Of a stretch of DNA of 64,000 nt, positions 1 through 11,528 are shown one piece after another (the first letter of the stretch is position 1; each line of letters begins with the position of its first letter). Position numbers and translations under genes: made by a program. The stretch lies in NCBI RefSeq assembly GCF_958298935.1, contig NC_084935.1:1250001-1314000 (forward strand), given 5' to 3'. Origin of the DNA: Phragmites australis (taxonomy: Eukaryota; Streptophyta; Magnoliopsida; Poales; Poaceae). The notes below the pieces were generated by a model. It was not told the DNA's origin and did not search any database. It saw nothing but the letters and a program-made list of their open reading frames with translations.

Positions 1-1437
1 AAATAACATCATCATAAAATTGAGGGGAGGGGCTCCCAAGTGCTCTGGAGTCCCCTCATCCCCATTGGATCTGCCGCTGCCGGTAACTTTAACCCCCACC
101 ACTATATTCTGCTCATCTCTGCTGGTTGGTGATGTATCATCCATGGGCTTTTGGAACGTGGCTAGGGGCGTTGTAAGTGATTGTTTGCTATTGTTTTGGT
201 CCACTAGAATGGTGGCGGAACATGGGGATCCAAACAACTCGAGAATGCCACTAGACCTTGAGCATTGAGAAGACGGAGAAAAATAAAGGAAAAGAAGGCT
301 TGATTGATGTTTGCCTATTCGATTTCGAATCAGTTTGTCTTTACTTCACAAATGGCAGTACTTTGTATCAATGGCAATCCTTTTGTACACGTATGAAATA
401 CTCTGTCTGTTCTCAAAACAGATGATGTTAAGACTCGAACAGATTAGCACGTAGAACAACGCGACAATGGATTCTCCTTCATATGGCCTCTTCATCCCTA
501 TCTATTGCTCCCATCTGAATGGCGCTACACTCATCAATTGTAAAATCGAAAATCTAATGGCTTTTGATATGAGCTCTTTCGGAAAGTTCCACGTGAAGAA
601 CCCAAAACGACACCAATCAACTTCGTTTTGAGAACAAAGGTAAGTTTCTGAAACAACATCTATTGAGAACCCACGAAGGATAATATAAACCGATATTTTG
701 GTCTACTGCGTGTAGAGAGACAGTAGCAGATTCATAGAGGTAGCTAACTGAGCACGCAGCACGCAACGTTTGGCCGGCCGTGGCAAATCATGGAGAGGAA
801 CGAGGAGTGCACTTGGGCATGGCCATCTTTTCACCTGTCGGGCAGGGAAAGTTGCAGGCGAGTTCAGTTCCCGATCGATCAACGAGAAGGAAGGAGCTGG
901 AGCCATGGAGCGAAGGAAAAGCAAGATCAAACGCACACGCAAAGGCACGATCGAATCAAAGAGTCGGGTACTGCGCAGTGCGTACACTGATCTCCATGCG
1001 TGTCCCCCGGGGGGCGGAGGAAAGCAAGCAAGCACGGACGAGCAAGGCCGGGATTCGCGGGCGGCGATCTGACGGAGTTTACAGTTGCCCACCAAACTCA
1101 CCACTGCACCAGGGACGACATGAAAGCTTTCGCAGAGAAAAATTACTGCACCAGCCGGCAACTGGAAACAGTTACCAGGAGCTAAAGCTGCTTAATTGGG
1201 TGGTGTCTATTAGGTAGCACGAGATCTGTTGCAGTAGGTATAACCTAGACATGACACGTCCTAAGCCGACTTTGTGACATGTCCTGACCCGTCCCTTCCC
1301 TTTTGTGCCCCGCCCCGTCCAGCCATCTGTCATGGCACGATCTCTCACAGGCCATGCTATGAGTCGAGCCTTTGGCATGCGGGCCAGTATGGCACGATCT
1401 GATTAGTTAGCCGGCTTAGACAACCTAGTTATACTCA
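1..1437. other. Intergenic, no recognisable gene
   Basis: The short open frames here (for example at 703-1217) overlap one another on both strands and match no family I know. The stretch 1210-1430 has the look of a diverged dispersed repeat, with recurring GGCACGATCT and CATGACA/CATGTC words. I cannot assign it to a class. Confidence 0.5.
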
Positions 1438-2142
1438 GAGGCTGTTTGGCTGCTATCCTGAGCATGACATATGGTGTGAAGGTTTGATTCTTGCCTGCTT
1501 AGGCATGATGTCTAATGAGGTGGAGCTGAAAATAGGCTTTGTCACCAATCACCACCTCAGAGAAGATTGCTAGCGGCGAGGCTCAGTGTCGACGACCACC
1601 AAGATGGATTGTTAGGAGGTGTAGAAGATAGTGTTGTGATCGATTTGGTCTAATTCATGGTTTACCTCGTGAATTTCATGGGTTTGCGGCTAGGGTGTGG
1701 AAAGGGAAAAAAGGGACTCGAGCGAGAAGCAGCAGTGGTGTTCATGGCATCCGGCCATGGGCACGGCGGCCTTCCCGCTCGTCGTTGCAGGGTCGAGGCG
1801 GAGCGAGCTTCTTCGCCGGAGCTTGCCCGCATCTGTTTCGGAGGGCAGACGAATTTGGCAATGTGACTGATGTGATAATTACGCGTAATTGAGTCCTGTC
1901 TCGTTCAGAGGAGGCGGAGTGGCAACGGGATGTCCGAGCTTGGCCGCACAGGAGGAGGGGCGGTGGGAGAGACGACTCATGCACGCATCGCTTGGAGCTA
2001 CGAGTTTCCAAGCGCATGATCCTGCGCCCCGTTGCCTGAATCAGGTAATAAACGAGGATAGCAAACAAACACCACCTTATGTGAAGCCAGACATGCTCAG
2101 GCTCACGCAAATTTCACTCCGGGCAGCAATCAAACAGCCCCT
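1438..2142. mobile_element. Non-autonomous inverted-repeat element (MITE-like)
   Basis: The left end (GAGGCTGTTTGGCTGCT, from 1438) matches the reverse complement of the right end (GGGGCTGTTTGATTGCTG, ending about 2142), followed on both sides by related text containing GAGCATG and TTCACAT or GTGTGAAGG. This gives imperfect terminal inverted repeats around about 0.7 kb of mostly GC-rich DNA without a recognisable gene. GGGGCTGTTTG-type ends are common on grass DNA-transposon derivatives. I could not see a convincing target-site duplication, so the superfamily is open. Confidence 0.45.
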
Positions 2143-2203
2143 AGTAACTTGAGATCCTTCAGAATTCAAAAAAGTACTGATCTCCAATTGCATCCACGCC
2201 AAA

Positions 2204-2224
2204 TACTACTCCTACGGAGTAGTA
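2204..2224. repeat. Short perfect palindrome
   Basis: TACTACTCC and GGAGTAGTA form 9-bp arms around a 3-base centre (TAC). It lies about 450 bp upstream of the PPR start codon. No function is implied; it could be a footprint of an excised element. Confidence 0.5.
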
Positions 2225-2668
2225 CATCTGATGTACGCAGGCTTCAGTGAACTGAAGAAAGAAAGCTTCGAGATTGACCGACGTGACGGTGGTGTGGGGG
2301 GTGGCCTGATGGAGTGGAAGTGCGTCAACTCTGACGGGCAGACTGCCTGATGGCCGCGTCGAGCCTGTCGATCTACGCCGCGACGATGTCAGTGCATCGG
2401 ATTCTGCGAAAGGGTCACGCACGCTCACACGCAGCGTGAATGACATGTAGCTTGCGGCAATGGCCGAACGGTGCACGGACGCGGACGCAAACGCAAGCGC
2501 ACTGTCACCAGGCTGAGCCTGTCATCTCTGTCGTCACCGCACCTTGGCAGGCAGCCTTTGGTCGACCAGCTCGTCGGCGGCGGCAACGTGATTACGCAAA
2601 AATAGCACAGCGAGTGTGCTATGGTTTAGGGGACCGGCTCGGCGACGGGCACCGCAACTCGGTCCACG

Positions 2669-4882
2669 ATGGCCATGCACGCGCAGCCGGACCTGCTCCA
2701 CCTGGTGGACACGCTCTGCGCGTCGGGCCGCTCCGCCGAGGCGCACCACCGCGTCTCCATCCTCCTCCTCTCCTCCACCTCCCCGTCCCGCTCCCGCCTC
2801 GACGCCCTCCTGCGCCGCCTCCTCCGCGCCCGCACGCCCTTCCTCACGCTCCGCCTCGTCCAGGCCGCCGCGCCCGCTCTCGTCCCCTCCCTCCCCAACT
2901 ACAACCGCCTCCTCGCCCTACTCTGCCGCGCCGACCCGCCGCCGCTCCCCGTCCTCCTCGCCCACCGCCTCCTCCTCCGCATGCGCGTGGCTCCCGACGC
3001 CGCCTCTTACGCCGCGCTCCTCGACGGCTACGCGCGCGTCCCGGACCCCGGCGCCGCGCGGAAGCTGCTCGACGAAATGCCCGGCCACGGGCTCGCGCCC
3101 AGCTCCCTCGCGCGCACCTTTCTCGTCAAGGCGTTCCTCCGCAGCCGCGACGTTGACGCTGCTATGGACCTCGTAGACAACCATCTCTGGCCGAGCATGG
3201 CGGCGGACGCGGACGGCCGTCGATTTCTGGAGGACCAGGAGATCACCAACGCCTCGTTCGCCAACCTCGTGCAGTGCCTGTGCGCCGAGGGGTTCTTCCA
3301 CGTCGTGTTCCGGATCGCCGAGGAGATGCCGCAGCGGCGGTGTGGCGTGGCCGACGAGTTCGCCTACGCGCAGATGATTGACTCCATGTGTCGGACCGGG
3401 CAACACCATGGCGCGTCCAGGATAGTGTACATCATGAGGAAGAAGGGTCTGTGCCCAAGCACCGTCTCCTACAACTGCATTGTTCACGGGCTTTGCACCA
3501 GCCAGAAGCCCGGGGGGCGCCTGAGGGCGTACCAGCTGGTGATGGAAGGTGCATGTTTCGGGTATCGCCCGAGGGAGGTGACATACAAGGTGCTTGTCGA
3601 CGAGCTATGCCGGGAGAATGAGCTCGGCAAGGCTAAGGACGTCCTGGAGCTGATGCTGCAGCCCAACAGTCAGTGTGGCCATGACAAGTGTGGAGGTGCT
3701 GATGATGAGACCAGGACTAGGATATACAACATGTTTCTTGGGGCACTGCGCGTCGTGGATAACCCAAGTGTGCAGCTTGACGTGCTCATGTCCATGCTGC
3801 AGGAGGGATGCAAGCCGGACGTGATCACCATGAACACCGTCATCCATGGCTTCTGCAAAGCTGGGAGGGCTCAGGAGGCCAGGAGGATCATGGACGACAT
3901 GTTGAACGGGAAGTTCTGTGCTCCTGATGTCGTCACCTTCACAACTCTCATAACCGGATACCTGGATGCATGTGAACATGAAGAAGCCCTTCATGTGCTG
4001 CGCACTTTGATGCCTAGGCGCCGGTGCTCTCCTACTGTTGTCACTTACAATTGTGTCCTCAAGGGACTATTTGGCCTTCAGCAAGCTGATACAGCAATGC
4101 AGGTGCTTGAGGAAATGAATGCTAATAACGTCGTTGCTGATTGTGTGACTCATGCTGTGGTTATCAAAGGGCTGTGCGATGCAGGACAGCTCGAGAAGGC
4201 AAAGGCATTCTGGGACAATGTTGTGTGGCCATCAGGGATACATGATGATTATGTGTACAGTGCAATCTTCAGAGGTATCTCCAAACAGGGGAAACTGGAA
4301 CAGGCATGCGATTTCTTGTATGAGCTGGTAGACTGTGGTGTTGCTCCCAGTGTGGTGTGCTACAACATACTCATAGACGCTGCCTGCAAACAGGGACTGA
4401 AGAAGCTAGCCTATCAGTTGGTTAAGGAGATGAAAAGAAATGGCCTAGCACCGGATGCTGTGACCTGGAGGATTCTTGGCAAGTTGCATGATTGTTGCAA
4501 GGAAGAACAAGAGGAGGGATACCAGCTGCCCACTTATCGTGGGGACCAAAGTTCTGCAGATGATAGAGTGGAGCCTCTCGTCTCAACCAAATACGAGATG
4601 CCTTTGCTGTCTTCATCAAAAAATGTGCTGGAGATTAATGAGAATAATAACAAAGTTAAGATTGTAGGAGAGGTTGGTTACTCAATAGAAATGACTGAGA
4701 AACCACCAGATAATACTGAGCCGGACAAAGAACAGGACGATTATCTGATGGATAATTCAAGAGGTGGAACAGCAATGGATAAGGGTGGCGCAATTCAGGA
4801 AGATGGCAAGAAGCCAGATATGCAACCTTTAATAAGAGAACCACTCTCTGAAGTGGCCAGAAAGGTGTTTGGGTTGCCGTAG
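2669..4882 (+). CDS. P-class pentatricopeptide repeat (PPR) protein
   Basis: A single 737-residue open frame from an ATG at 2669 to TAG at 4880-4882, with no intron, as is usual for plant PPR genes. Degenerate 35-residue helical repeats run from about residue 90 to 610. The clearest begin DVITMNTVIHGFCKAG (about 384), DVVTFTTLITGYLDAC, TVVTYNCVLKGLFG, DCVTHAVVIKGLCDAG and SVVCYNILIDAACKQG. Repeats are plain P-type; no E or DYW editing domain follows, so a role in organellar RNA stabilisation, splicing or translation is more likely than C-to-U editing (family knowledge). Most PPR proteins are mitochondrial or plastid, but the N-terminus here (MAMHAQPDLLHLVDTLC) is not an obvious targeting peptide. 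From about residue 620 to 737 the protein has a low-complexity, acidic tail without PPR motifs. The 5' half is extremely GC-rich and the 3' half is not, a typical grass gradient. It resembles the Arabidopsis At3g18020 type, from memory only. Confidence 0.93.
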   Translation: MAMHAQPDLLHLVDTLCASGRSAEAHHRVSILLLSSTSPSRSRLDALLRRLLRARTPFLTLRLVQAAAPALVPSLPNYNRLLALLCRADPPPLPVLLAHRLLLRMRVAPDAASYAALLDGYARVPDPGAARKLLDEMPGHGLAPSSLARTFLVKAFLRSRDVDAAMDLVDNHLWPSMAADADGRRFLEDQEITNASFANLVQCLCAEGFFHVVFRIAEEMPQRRCGVADEFAYAQMIDSMCRTGQHHGASRIVYIMRKKGLCPSTVSYNCIVHGLCTSQKPGGRLRAYQLVMEGACFGYRPREVTYKVLVDELCRENELGKAKDVLELMLQPNSQCGHDKCGGADDETRTRIYNMFLGALRVVDNPSVQLDVLMSMLQEGCKPDVITMNTVIHGFCKAGRAQEARRIMDDMLNGKFCAPDVVTFTTLITGYLDACEHEEALHVLRTLMPRRRCSPTVVTYNCVLKGLFGLQQADTAMQVLEEMNANNVVADCVTHAVVIKGLCDAGQLEKAKAFWDNVVWPSGIHDDYVYSAIFRGISKQGKLEQACDFLYELVDCGVAPSVVCYNILIDAACKQGLKKLAYQLVKEMKRNGLAPDAVTWRILGKLHDCCKEEQEEGYQLPTYRGDQSSADDRVEPLVSTKYEMPLLSSSKNVLEINENNNKVKIVGEVGYSIEMTEKPPDNTEPDKEQDDYLMDNSRGGTAMDKGGAIQEDGKKPDMQPLIREPLSEVARKVFGLP

Positions 4883-5857
4883 GATAGGCTTTGCCACTTA
4901 GGAGGGCAACAGATCAGAACTGGAATGCTTAAGTTAGATTACAGATTGGAAGTTGTGTTGATGACCACTGCAAGTAAGGCCAGTAGGAATACAACACTTC
5001 AACTTATGAAGCATTCGCGTCATTCCAAAGAATAAGCCTGGAGCTTGCTTGACATTTGTGAAATGAATTCAGATGTCTGCAGAATAACTGCACAATAATT
5101 TCAGGTGCACTGTGAAAACTTGGATATGAAAGCTTCAGTCTACTGTATCTAAGCATCTCTACTTTATAAGGTGGAATTCAAACTTCGGGAATATAATCTA
5201 ACAGAGAGGGAGAGAGGGGAGACTCAAACTTCTTGCTTGCCTTTATTTATGAGTGCCGCCTCTCTTTATACAGAGAAGGCCGGTGGAATATAACCTAAAC
5301 AAATTCCTAACAACTTAACAAAGCAATCCTGAATCCTAACAACTTGAGACTTATCTAATGAGCAAACTTAAGTGGCAAGCAATTATCCAGAACGGTCTAC
5401 TCTGCTTCGCCCGTGCTGACCCTCTTGTGGCGCCGATTGCAGGTTTGGCCCCATATAACAGTATTTTTATGCTTGCAAGCAATTACCTGGCGATAATGTT
5501 TGCACCTTTTGCAGAGCTGGATAAGAATCGTTTGCGAGAATAAGCTGAATTCTGTGAAGCCCAACCTGCTAGATAATGTCTCTTCATGGTGGCTGGTGAG
5601 GCAGAGGCAATTACAAAGCTCAGCACCAGAAGTAAATTGTGATGCTTGAACACGACTATCTCCTCCAGAGTGCAGAGTTGAACTCCAGTTAGCACTGGAC
5701 TGTACATTCAACTGTAACCATCATATTTAGACGAGTAGAGAAAAGGCAACCGAAATTCAGGTGCCACTCAAACGATTTTCACAAATCAGCAGCAATGCAA
5801 ACATCACCTTATCCGCCATTCAGAGTAAGAACGGGAAGAAATGCTAGAAATCTTCCG
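4883..5857. other. 3' flank of the PPR gene, no gene seen
   Basis: The first few hundred bases probably contain the PPR 3' UTR. From about 5200 on, the text (TTTATACAGAGAAGGCC, repeated CCTAACAACTTA words) resembles decayed retroelement LTR sequence, but I could not find both ends. No coding signal is recognisable. Confidence 0.35.
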
Positions 5858-6058
5858 TATACTCTAATCTTCCTTCTCGCCCTCATTCTTGGCAATGTCG
5901 AAGTACCGGAGCTCACAGACGTTGCGGTCCTTGTTGGCTGCAATCACACGTAGCCAATTCCGCACATTGTGCTTCTTCAAGAACTTCATGGTCAAGTACT
6001 TCAGGTACCTGATGATAGCAGAGAACGATCCAATCAGATTAAACTGAAACAAATAAGA
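5858..6058 (-). pseudogene. Duplicated last exon of ribosomal protein L22
   Basis: About 200 bp nearly identical to 9319-9520, the terminal exon and adjoining intron end of the L22 gene 3.4 kb away in the same orientation. On the minus strand an intact splice acceptor (...CATCAG, then GTACCTGAAG) leads into an open exon that ends at a TAA at 5866-5864. The exon encodes 47 residues, from [20 protein letters not shown] onward, with about seven substitutions from the L22 tail (for example K to M, D to N, Y to C, E to K). Because about 45 bp of intron is copied along with the exon, it arose from DNA and is not a retrocopy. The similarity stops abruptly at both edges. It could in principle be spliced as an alternative last exon of L22, because it lies downstream of the normal one. 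More likely it is an inert fragment. Confidence 0.8.
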
Positions 6059-9000
6059 TCTCAGGTGTTTTTGTTTCTTTTTGTTCTTTTTGGTAAACTG
6101 CTTGTAATGTGTGCAGTGGGTGACCCTGCACAGTTATATATTGTTATGTGTATCACACTGAAACCATGTTTACCTATGCTGCAGTGCAGTGAGACAACAT
6201 TCCTTGTGCTGAAGCTGGCGTCTAGGCTCAACCTGAAACCGAACACGTAGATGGGCAACGAAGGAAAAAAATGCAGAGCTTGTCCGTGCAGGTTTCAGAA
6301 AAGCAAAAGGTGGATGCGACATGAAGTGAAATTCTCAGCATGATTGTAATCATGAATAGAATGTGATAGTGATGTGTATGCTGAGATGGTAACTGTGAAG
6401 TGTGAACAAGTATCACTTATCCTGGAACTTTGTCGAGTTGTCTTTACAAGAAAGATATGGTAAACACTAATGCGGTGGATAAACAGTGTTATTGTGGTTA
6501 TAACTTTGCGCCGTTGTTGTCCGGCAAGTACTGTTGGCTGCGTTGCTGGGGGCATCAGGCTCTTCAGTTTGAAAGAAACATAGCTGAGTTATGAATAATG
6601 ATATATATTTGACTTCACATGGTTGATCCTTTCAATCACCAATTCATGCCTGGGGCCTCCAGGAATTGGATGGATGGATATCTTCTTTAGGGTTTGAATG
6701 TACTCTGAGACTTGAGAGAACATATCGAACACTAACTCGGGTTTCTTCAGAACGCTTGCCAAGTTAGTCGAGACCAAGACCATACATTTTGTAAGATATA
6801 GTGAGGTGGTCCATGCTAATAGTATGGTTTAATCTTGTTGTAATATTTTATCATAATAAACTTTGATTAAAAATTAGTCTCTTTAGTTTTTTATGAGATT
6901 AGTATTATTTAGTTATAAAACGTATCAAATTAGAAGGAGATAAAAATGATATTAGAGGAAGAGAAAATTATTTATGCTCTAAACTTGTATCCAAATGGTA
7001 ACATGTATTGCTTCAATTCGTATACGTTTTGCTTAACTGTTAAAATCGTACGTTAGGTATAAGTAGCTCAACCAAAATCAAAATAAGTTTGTCTTACCTG
7101 CGTGTTATGCCTTGTCTGTTGTTTGCTTGATGCGATGATTTTGAGTTACATGGTATTTTTTAATCTATTACATTAGTAAGAATTTTGAAATATTTTTATT
7201 ATTTTTTATTATGAATTCTAACTATTAATTAAGTGTATTTTACATGGACACGTTTAGTAAATAAATGAGCATTACAAAATAACTCATTTTTTACCTTATA
7301 ACCTAGGGCAGGATATAATTTTATAAATTATTACATCACATTAGAGGATTATTAGTAAATTTTCCTAGATTTTTAGAATTTTTGTGAGGCCTTAAAAATT
7401 ACTATAAGTTGTAAAAGTAGCACCGTTGGGGGAATTTTAGTTTGAACTCAACACTAGATTTTTAAGTAAATACAGTTAAAATGAGTTGTTTATAGATTAC
7501 AGAGCATATAAAAAAATTGACACATTTTAACGGTTTTTTAGCTCTTAGTTATTGTTCACGACGGAACATAGTTCAACCATGCCCGGGTGGTATCGGCGGA
7601 GACATAGGATGGTGTTTTGGTATAAGTCATGCGGTAGGATGGTAAAAAAGTAATTGCCCTGGGGATAAAACCAGCAGTAGCAGCAGTGGATCAAGAGGAG
7701 GAACTGCATTCAGAACCGAAGGCAACCAACCAACCTGCTCCTGCTGAATCAACAGATATTCAGAATATATTCAGTTACGCTTGCTAGCTTCTTCTCGTGG
7801 AGCCACACTGAATACGTGGCAGCAGAGAACAATGTGCTCCAAGACCAGGCACAAACCTGACCACATCGAAGGAAAGGCATCGGACGAGCAGTGGTCGGAC
7901 TTTCAGATAACGACCCCGCGCTATCAGCATCTCTTTTTTCCTTCTCCCTCTCCTGAATTTTTTTGAGATTGAAAGTTTGCACGATGATGCGACAACGCAC
8001 CACCTACTTTCGTGGATTTTTACAGATTTTGTGGTTGCGATTTGGAGCGTAGTGGAAGGGATTTGCAGTATTCAGATATGCGATTAGAGGATGAATATAT
8101 GCTTTATAAATTTTTTTTAAATAGATAGTGTACTATTTGTTTAACTAATGTTTCTCAAAAATGTATAAACAAAAGCATAAATTTTAGGAGACAAAACGAA
8201 AAATAAAATTCTAAAATAACATGACTCTAAGGATAAGGATAGAATATGAATCAAATACTCTATTTAAGACTATTTTATGTGTTTTTATGTACAAAAGCGT
8301 GAAACTCGAATGAATCAAAGCAAAACAATAATCATCGAAAAAACAAAACTCAGTTGATGGTCTAGAGACAAACAAATTCAAGACCCTCTCAAACACATGA
8401 ATATATAAATATTTATATCTCTAACAACAAGAAGAATTACTTTATTAAAGTGAAAAAAAATAACTAAAAAAAGAAGACAATCACAATAAAAAAAGGAAAC
8501 TTACAATCTTACAAAGACAACCAATAAAGAGAGACTAGAAGAAACAAAATTCAAGCATATAAAAAACATAAATTTCATTACTCAAAGATATCATTCTATT
8601 TTAAATGGATTATAAAAAAAATTCTCAAAAACTCTCACATATTATATAGATTACGCACTCATATTTCTCTCCTCTGAACTCTAACACTTACTCTCAAATG
8701 GCGGACTCATACTCTATTTATAGTCCTACACCTCTATTTAGATCTAGTGAGGTGTTTTGACCCTTAATTTTTCTTATTCTTAAAATACCACTCTTCGATA
8801 ATACACTATTAACTACATCAGAGCATATTGATTCATTTTTCACTCCGTCCATTAAACGATCACAACTTCTTCACAACTTAGTATTTTACTAAGCGTGACG
8901 AACCACCACTTACTTTGCCTCAAACAGGTGCTCCGATGTCAGACACCGTCTTATCACTTACACCGATATCCCTCTACACTGAAAGAATGGTGAGGTAATT

Positions 9001-9324
9001 TTTCTTGAACTCACACCAACTCTATTATACTTTCTAACAATGGTTAGTTATAAGCTAAATCATACATAAACACACTCGTATCAACTAAGTTTCACTCAAC
9101 ACCAACATTATCAATGACTTGTCACGAATAAATCAACACATCTCAACTTAAGCATAGAGGCTGTGGGTGCCCAGAAGTTGAGACAAAAAATAAGGATCCT
9201 TCAAATTAACCATCCAAAGTTCACCACGGCACAACATGAGAAGGTAGGAACGAATAATTAGGGGTACCCCGATCAAGTATCAAAATCCAACAAGTTCAAA
9301 ACTAAGATATAAGTGGAATGCACT
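6059..9324. other. AT-rich intergenic DNA between the two L22 exon copies
   Basis: There is no recognisable gene. 6830-7560 and 8080-9150 are strongly AT-rich and look like old repeat DNA. The stretch 7261-7500 is a member of a dispersed repeat listed separately. The open frame at 6783-6589 (-) has no family resemblance that I recognise. Confidence 0.4.
7261..7500 (+). repeat. Dispersed AT-rich repeat, second copy inverted at 20770-21000
   Basis: The order of words ATAACCTAGGG, ACATCACAT, TTATTAGTAA, TAGATTTTTAGAA, AGGCCTTAAA, TTGTAAAAGTAG and AATTTTAGTTT is repeated, with divergence, on the opposite strand at about 20770-21000. Both copies appear to be fragments of one interspersed family. 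No coding potential or termini are visible, so the class is unknown. Confidence 0.5.
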
Positions 9325-10440
<1,116 letters not shown>

Positions 10441-10501
10441 CTCACCTCCTGCTGCTGCCTCCTGCCTCGGCTGGTGCTCGGGTGGGCGGCCGTGTGGCGG
10501 C

Positions 10502-10680
10502 TAGGGTTTTCCGAGCGAGGGGCGATGCGGCTTCGGAGCTATATATATAGGCCACGTGGGCTGCCATTCGAGTGGGCGGGCCGACTTGATTCGGTTGGGC
10601 TTGTATTGGGCCGTTACGTTCTGATGATTGACATCTGGCCCAGTAGTATGTAGTACTCGTATTTGGTTGGGCTTCCTACT
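10502..10680 (-). promoter_or_regulatory. L22 promoter: telo-box, TATA element and TGGGC motifs
   Basis: Read on the minus strand, AAACCCTA (a telo-box, complement of 10502-10509) lies in the 5' leader and a TATATATATA run sits at 10549-10540. Several TGGGCC/TGGGCT words (site II-like) occur between about 10556 and 10680. Telo-box plus site II is the classic combination in plant ribosomal-protein promoters and supports co-regulation with growth. The transposon target site at 10681-10689 marks the far edge of this promoter. Confidence 0.65.
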
Positions 10681-10689
10681 TGGAAAAGC
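10681..10689 (+). repeat. Left 9-bp target-site duplication of the Mutator-like element
   Basis: TGGAAAAGC. An identical copy is at 18896-18904, immediately outside the other terminal inverted repeat. Nine bases is the hallmark TSD length of the Mutator superfamily. Confidence 0.93.
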
Positions 10690-10871
10690 GAATTTTTTTT
10701 ATTTTTATATTTTTTTAGTTAAAATTTAAATAAATAGATTCCCGGAGAAAATATTTGCAAAAGTAGGCGCCCATCGCACTCTCAGGGGGCTGCAGCCCTC
10801 TGGGAGGGCGGGTACGGGGCCTAACCGCCCCCTGAGAGGGCGGTAGGCCTAACCGCCCCCTCAGAGGGCGG
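10690..10871 (+). repeat. MULE left terminal inverted repeat
   Basis: The outer 75 bp are AT-rich (T-runs, then TTAAAATTTAAATAAATAGA) and the inner 110 bp are GC-rich, containing AAAGTAGGCGCCCA and CCGCCCCCTGAGAGGGCGG. It matches the reverse complement of 18717-18895 with few differences and small indels in the T-runs. Confidence 0.9.
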
Positions 10872-10968
10872 TTAGGGCTTCCCGCCCGGGCCCCACAGGC
10901 TTACCGCCCCCTGAGGGGGCGGGTAGAGCTCCTTACCGCCCTCTCAGGGGGCGGTAAGGGCTCCTCCC
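10775..10968. repeat. Array of GC-rich palindromic units, left subterminal region
   Basis: Four near-palindromic units of the type CCGCCCCCTGAGAGGGCGG (arms CCGCCC and GGGCGG) follow one another at spacings of about 20-60 bp, preceded by a related GCCCTCTGGGAGGGCGGG. They run beyond the inverted repeat toward the transposase gene. A matching array lies in the right end (18681-18815). Such repeated subterminal words could be transposase-binding sites; this is inference. Confidence 0.8.
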
Positions 10969-11006
10969 GCCCGCCGCCCCGCGCCGGCCCCTCGCGCCCT
11001 GGAGTC

Positions 11007-11014
11007 TATAAAAA
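11007..11014 (+). promoter_or_regulatory. TATA box of the MULE transposase gene
   Basis: TATAAAAA directly follows the GC-rich left end and precedes an AT-rich leader intron region ending in TTTCCAG just before the transposase ATG (11529). The position, 130 bp inside the inverted repeat, suits a promoter supplied by the element's own end. Confidence 0.55.
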
Positions 11015-11528
11015 CCCCGAAAAATGGGGAAAAAAACCATAAAATTCGGAAAAAAAGAAAAGTTGAGAAGAGAGAGGAGAGGAGAGGGGAGGAAGAGAGA
11101 TCGGCGAAGCCCTGCTGCATTTGGGCCGCGAATTTGAAAAAAAATTCAAGTAAATCTTTTTATCCTTTTTATTGTTGTTAATTAGTGCAGTAGTAGTATA
11201 TGACATAGATTTTAGATATTTATGATCTAGGGTTTAGAAAATTGTCAAATTTAGTTTGAAAATTGTTCGATAATAGTTCAATATAGAATATTATTTTTAG
11301 TTTATTATTTTCAATTTGTTACCTGTAGTATATAATTTTTAGTATATTATTTTCAGTATGTTATTTGTAGTATATAGTTTATAGTATATTACTTGTACAT
11401 GCGGACGATGAGTCAACAGTAGATGCTAATTTGCGAACCTAGGGTAGTATTTAAAAACTATTTTATCCGATAATCGGAAATATAGTATGTTGTCTTAACA
11501 TGTGTTATGGTTGCGGGTGTTTCCAGGA

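Noticed and set aside
2440..3156. Long open frames overlapping the 5' half of the PPR gene in other frames and on the other strand
   Set aside because: They arise from the extreme GC content; only the frame from 2669 encodes PPR repeats and continues into the AT-richer 3' half.
10775..10968. CRISPR-like series of short palindromic repeats
   Set aside because: The units are inside the inverted repeats of a eukaryotic transposon, spacers are irregular and not unique, and no cas genes exist; this is a plant nuclear sequence.
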